Below, one piece after another: positions 62,168-64,000 of a stretch of 64,000 bases of DNA (position 1 is the first letter of the stretch; every line of letters starts with the position of its first letter). A model generated the notes under the pieces. The model worked only from the letters and a program-made list of their open reading frames with translations, was not told where the DNA came from and did not search any database. Origin of the DNA: Deltaproteobacteria bacterium (GTDB lineage Bacteria > Desulfobacterota > Binatia > Binatales > Binataceae); assembly GCA_021799495.1 (NCBI GenBank), contig JAJZAI010000003.1, positions 59,247-123,246 of the forward strand. The letters are read 5' to 3'. The position numbers were made by a program, and so were the translations under genes.

Positions 62168-62660
62168 TATCCTTCATCGGGCTGGCCAAGTCCGGCGCGA
62201 TCGATTCGAACAGCGCGGGCTCTTCCGCCGGATTCTCGATCGCCGCGCCATCGGGGAAATAAGCGGCGGGCGCGGCGCGCAGATCGTCGGCCGCGAAAGT
62301 GTCCGGAAAATTGCGCGGCGGAATCCGCTGCACCGACCAGACCGAGGCGCCGCCAACCATCAGCAGCGCCGCCGCCATCGCCATCGCCCGCCATGGCGCA
62401 GGCGCGGCGGCAACGCGCCGCGGCCGCGCCGGCCGGCGCGCGACGGCGATACGCGGGCGCGGCGGCGGAGAATACAGCCGCGGCGCCGCTTCGGGTTCGC
62501 GATCCGAATGAAACACCGGAGCGCCCAGCGCGAAGAGCCTGAAAGATCGGTCGCAGCGGTCGCAATGCTCCAGATGGTCGGCGAAATCGGTGCGCCGCGC
62601 CGGATCCAGCGTCCGCCGCCAGAACGAAACGAATTCCTTGCGCGTTTCAAAACAGTTCAT
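62151..62660 (-). CDS. zinc-binding anti-sigma factor
   Basis: 169 aa. The ZAS motif is near the N-terminus: His29-x3-Cys33-x2-Cys36 (DHLEHCDRC); one membrane helix near 92-110 (MAMAAALLMVGGASVW) and an outside tail. It holds the ECF sigma factor inactive. Starts on the sigma gene's stop (ATGA overlap). Confidence 0.82.
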   Translation of the reverse strand: MNCFETRKEFVSFWRRTLDPARRTDFADHLEHCDRCDRSFRLFALGAPVFHSDREPEAAPRLYSPPPRPRIAVARRPARPRRVAAAPAPWRAMAMAAALLMVGGASVWSVQRIPPRNFPDTFAADDLRAAPAAYFPDGAAIENPAEEPALFESIAPDLASPMKDNGLTG

Positions 62661-63298
62661 CGCGCCGCCCGTCCTCGCTTCACGGTTAACATCCGTTCGG
62701 CCTGCTTGCGTAACATCTGCCGTGCCCGAAACGCGCGGATTTTTACCTTGGCCTCGCTCCATCCCATGATCCGCGCAATTTCGCCGACGCTGAGGTCTTC
62801 CGATTCCTTGAGCACCATCACCATCCGATCTTCGGGGCGCAGGGAATCGAGCAGTTGATGGGCGAGATCGTGCGCCTCGCGCCGCTGCTCGGCCGCTTCG
62901 ACGATTTCCTCAGGCGTGGTCTCGTTGACCAACTGCACCCACAAATGTTCGGCGACGGTGAAATCCGCGACCAACTCCTCGGGACGGCGCTGCCGGCGGC
63001 GCAGCTCGTCATAGCAGACGTTGGCGACGATCGCCCGCAGCCATCCGAGAAACGGCATGTCCGCCCGATAGCCCGACAAGCCGGCGAAAGAACGGATGAT
63101 GCTTTCCTGCGCCAAGTCGCGAACCAGCTCGCGATCGGAAAAGAATCGGGCGCACAACCGCTCGACCTTTTCGCGATAACGCGAGGCCAGTTCCGCGAAC
63201 GCCGCCGTCTGTCCGGCCAAGACTTCGGCGATCAGTTCCTCATCGGTTCTGACGGCAGGCATCCCCCGAAGACGATCGATTGCATGCACGGCAGACAT
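62657..63298 (-). CDS. ECF RNA polymerase sigma factor
   Basis: 213 aa; a start at 63262 (MPAVRTDEEL) would remove 12 residues and is possible. Region 2 (YREKVERLCARFF to FLGWLRAIVANVCYDELRRR, about 40-105) binds core and the -10; region 4 (LRPEDRMVMVLKESEDLSVGEIARIMGWSEAKVKIRAFRAR, about 150-190) binds the -35. No region 1 or 3. An ECF-type promoter lies just upstream, pointing to self-activation. Confidence 0.93.
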   Translation of the reverse strand: MSAVHAIDRLRGMPAVRTDEELIAEVLAGQTAAFAELASRYREKVERLCARFFSDRELVRDLAQESIIRSFAGLSGYRADMPFLGWLRAIVANVCYDELRRRQRRPEELVADFTVAEHLWVQLVNETTPEEIVEAAEQRREAHDLAHQLLDSLRPEDRMVMVLKESEDLSVGEIARIMGWSEAKVKIRAFRARQMLRKQAERMLTVKRGRAAR

Positions 63299-63311
63299 CT
63301 CTGCCTTTAAT

Positions 63312-63338
63312 TACGCCGAAGACCATGTTTCGGTTACA
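63312..63338 (-). promoter_or_regulatory. ECF-type promoter of the sigma operon
   Basis: On the minus strand TGTAACC (63338-63332), 16 bases, CGTA (63315-63312). This is the AAC(C)-N16-CGTA form common to ECF regulons. The leader would be short (about 7 bases to the first ATG, or about 43 to the second). Confidence 0.5.
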
Positions 63339-63406
63339 ATATATGCACACGGCCATCGCGATTGACCATCCTAATCATGCCCAGTCGCGCAGTGAATCCC
63401 AATAGG

Positions 63407-64000
63407 TTACGAATGCGGCTCCAAACCAGCTCTGACCAAATCGTCCGGCGTGTCGAGATCGAGCACCACGCCCGCGTCGTCAACGTCAAGATAGGCGACT
63501 CGCGCGGGATCGGCGTTGACGACCACGCGCGCGCCCTGATCCTCGGGCGCGTCCAGCAACTCGTCGAAGACCGCGGCGTCAAAGAGCGCCGGATGGCCTC
63601 TACGGCCACAATAACGTGCGATAACTATCGGCTGCGACAGCCGATCATGCGCGTCAATCAGCGCGCGGAACGTCGCCGCGGCGACCCTTGGATGATCCGC
63701 GAGGTGCACCACCACAGCGCGCGCATGTTCCGCGATTGCGAAACGCAATCCGACCTTCAGCGACGAAAGCTGGCCGCGGGCGTAAGCGGGATTGTCGAGG
63801 ACCGCGATCCGGCTGTCGCGGGGTATCGCAGGACGCACGCGGCTGGCATGCGCGCCCAAAACAATTACAAGCTTTGGGATGATTTGGAGAATTTCAGATG
63901 CCGTATGCGCGATAAAAGTTTCGTCGCCGATCTTGAGCAGCGGCTTCGGATATCCCATCCGGCGCGATTCGCCCGCGGCCAGCAGGATCGCGCAAATGCC
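63407..64000 (-). CDS. MobA/MocA-like nucleotidyltransferase (5' end missing)
   Basis: 198 residues visible; only the first few are missing. LAAGESRRMGYPKPLL is the NTP-binding signature; HLADHPRV holds the metal-binding Asp-x-Pro-like loop, and RRGHPALF with DLDTPDDL ends the fold. It fits CTP:molybdopterin cytidylyltransferase (MocA) or a related pyrophosphorylase. The canonical D-Q/M-P loop reads DHP here. Confidence 0.85.
   Translation of the reverse strand, partial: GICAILLAAGESRRMGYPKPLLKIGDETFIAHTASEILQIIPKLVIVLGAHASRVRPAIPRDSRIAVLDNPAYARGQLSSLKVGLRFAIAEHARAVVVHLADHPRVAAATFRALIDAHDRLSQPIVIARYCGRRGHPALFDAAVFDELLDAPEDQGARVVVNADPARVAYLDVDDAGVVLDLDTPDDLVRAGLEPHS

Noticed and set aside
63334..63609. 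91-aa minus-strand frame
   Set aside because: A shifted frame inside the MobA-like gene; Ser/Arg-rich, no motif.
1..64000. CRISPR arrays, rRNA, transposases, phage genes
   Set aside because: No regularly spaced direct repeats, no rRNA core sequences and no transposase or integrase motifs were seen on either strand.

Overview
This window is one 64 kb piece of a high-GC, densely coded bacterial chromosome. By eye about 59 protein genes, one tRNA and one TPP riboswitch fill it. I see no rRNA, insertion sequence, integrase or CRISPR array. Two kinds of content are mixed. One is ordinary housekeeping genes (purH, purD, alr, tsaC, apt, pcm, glyA, thiSGE, uppP). The other is a large stock of soil-type catabolic genes: five luciferase-like (LLM) flavin/F420 monooxygenases, CaiB/BaiF family III CoA-transferases and racemases, alpha/beta hydrolases, an amidohydrolase, and BadH-like and enoyl-CoA-hydratase-like genes. 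I would guess an uncultured soil lineage such as Candidatus Binatia (Binatota/Desulfobacterota_B). That is inference from gene style, not proof.

Layout. 1-9.1 kb is a minus-strand run: ClC channel (cut by the window edge), alpha/beta hydrolase, class III aminotransferase, alpha-methylacyl-CoA-racemase-like protein, metal/cobalamin-type binding protein, two tandem near-identical LLM oxidoreductases and another hydrolase. 9.4-16.6 kb is a plus-strand run: PcaB/adenylosuccinate-lyase family enzyme, pcm, NlpD-like lipoprotein, apt, CDF transporter, archease, rtcB and a cysteine hydrolase. 16.6-23.2 kb is a tight minus-strand operon: alr-purH-purD-tsaC-DUF1015-histidine phosphatase. 23.4-25.3 kb is a promoter, a TPP riboswitch and thiS-thiG-thiE.

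25.3-36.5 kb holds a methyltransferase, a CoA-transferase, tRNA-Arg(CCG), an orphan HicB and an oxalate module. That module is an oxalyl-CoA-synthetase-like ligase followed 12 bp later by oxalyl-CoA decarboxylase. Upstream on the same strand lie a possible nitroreductase-fold protein of unknown role, a rhodanese and an MBL-fold protein, with a third LLM oxidoreductase divergent. 36.6-46.7 kb holds an NTF2-like protein, an isocitrate lyase/PEP mutase family enzyme coupled to an AlkA-type glycosylase, enoyl-CoA hydratase, BadH-like SDR, methyltransferase, amidohydrolase, two more LLM proteins and a cytochrome c.

46.7-49.8 kb is a copper/metal cluster: DUF2318 protein, a small secreted protein, an outer-membrane-type protein, CopC and CopD. 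49.9-61.6 kb holds glyA, a FAD oxidoreductase, a LysM-like lipoprotein, uppP, a CDGSH Fe-S protein, a GT39-like transferase, Sir2, a TlpA/DipZ-like thioredoxin, two paralogous alpha/beta hydrolases and a TPR protein. 61.7-63.3 kb is an overlapping ECF sigma / zinc anti-sigma / CnrX-Spy-like sensor operon. It has an ECF-type promoter just in front, suggesting self-control. The window ends inside a MobA/MocA-like nucleotidyltransferase.

Most starts were chosen from Shine-Dalgarno spacing and overlaps. Where the evidence is weak the entry says so.
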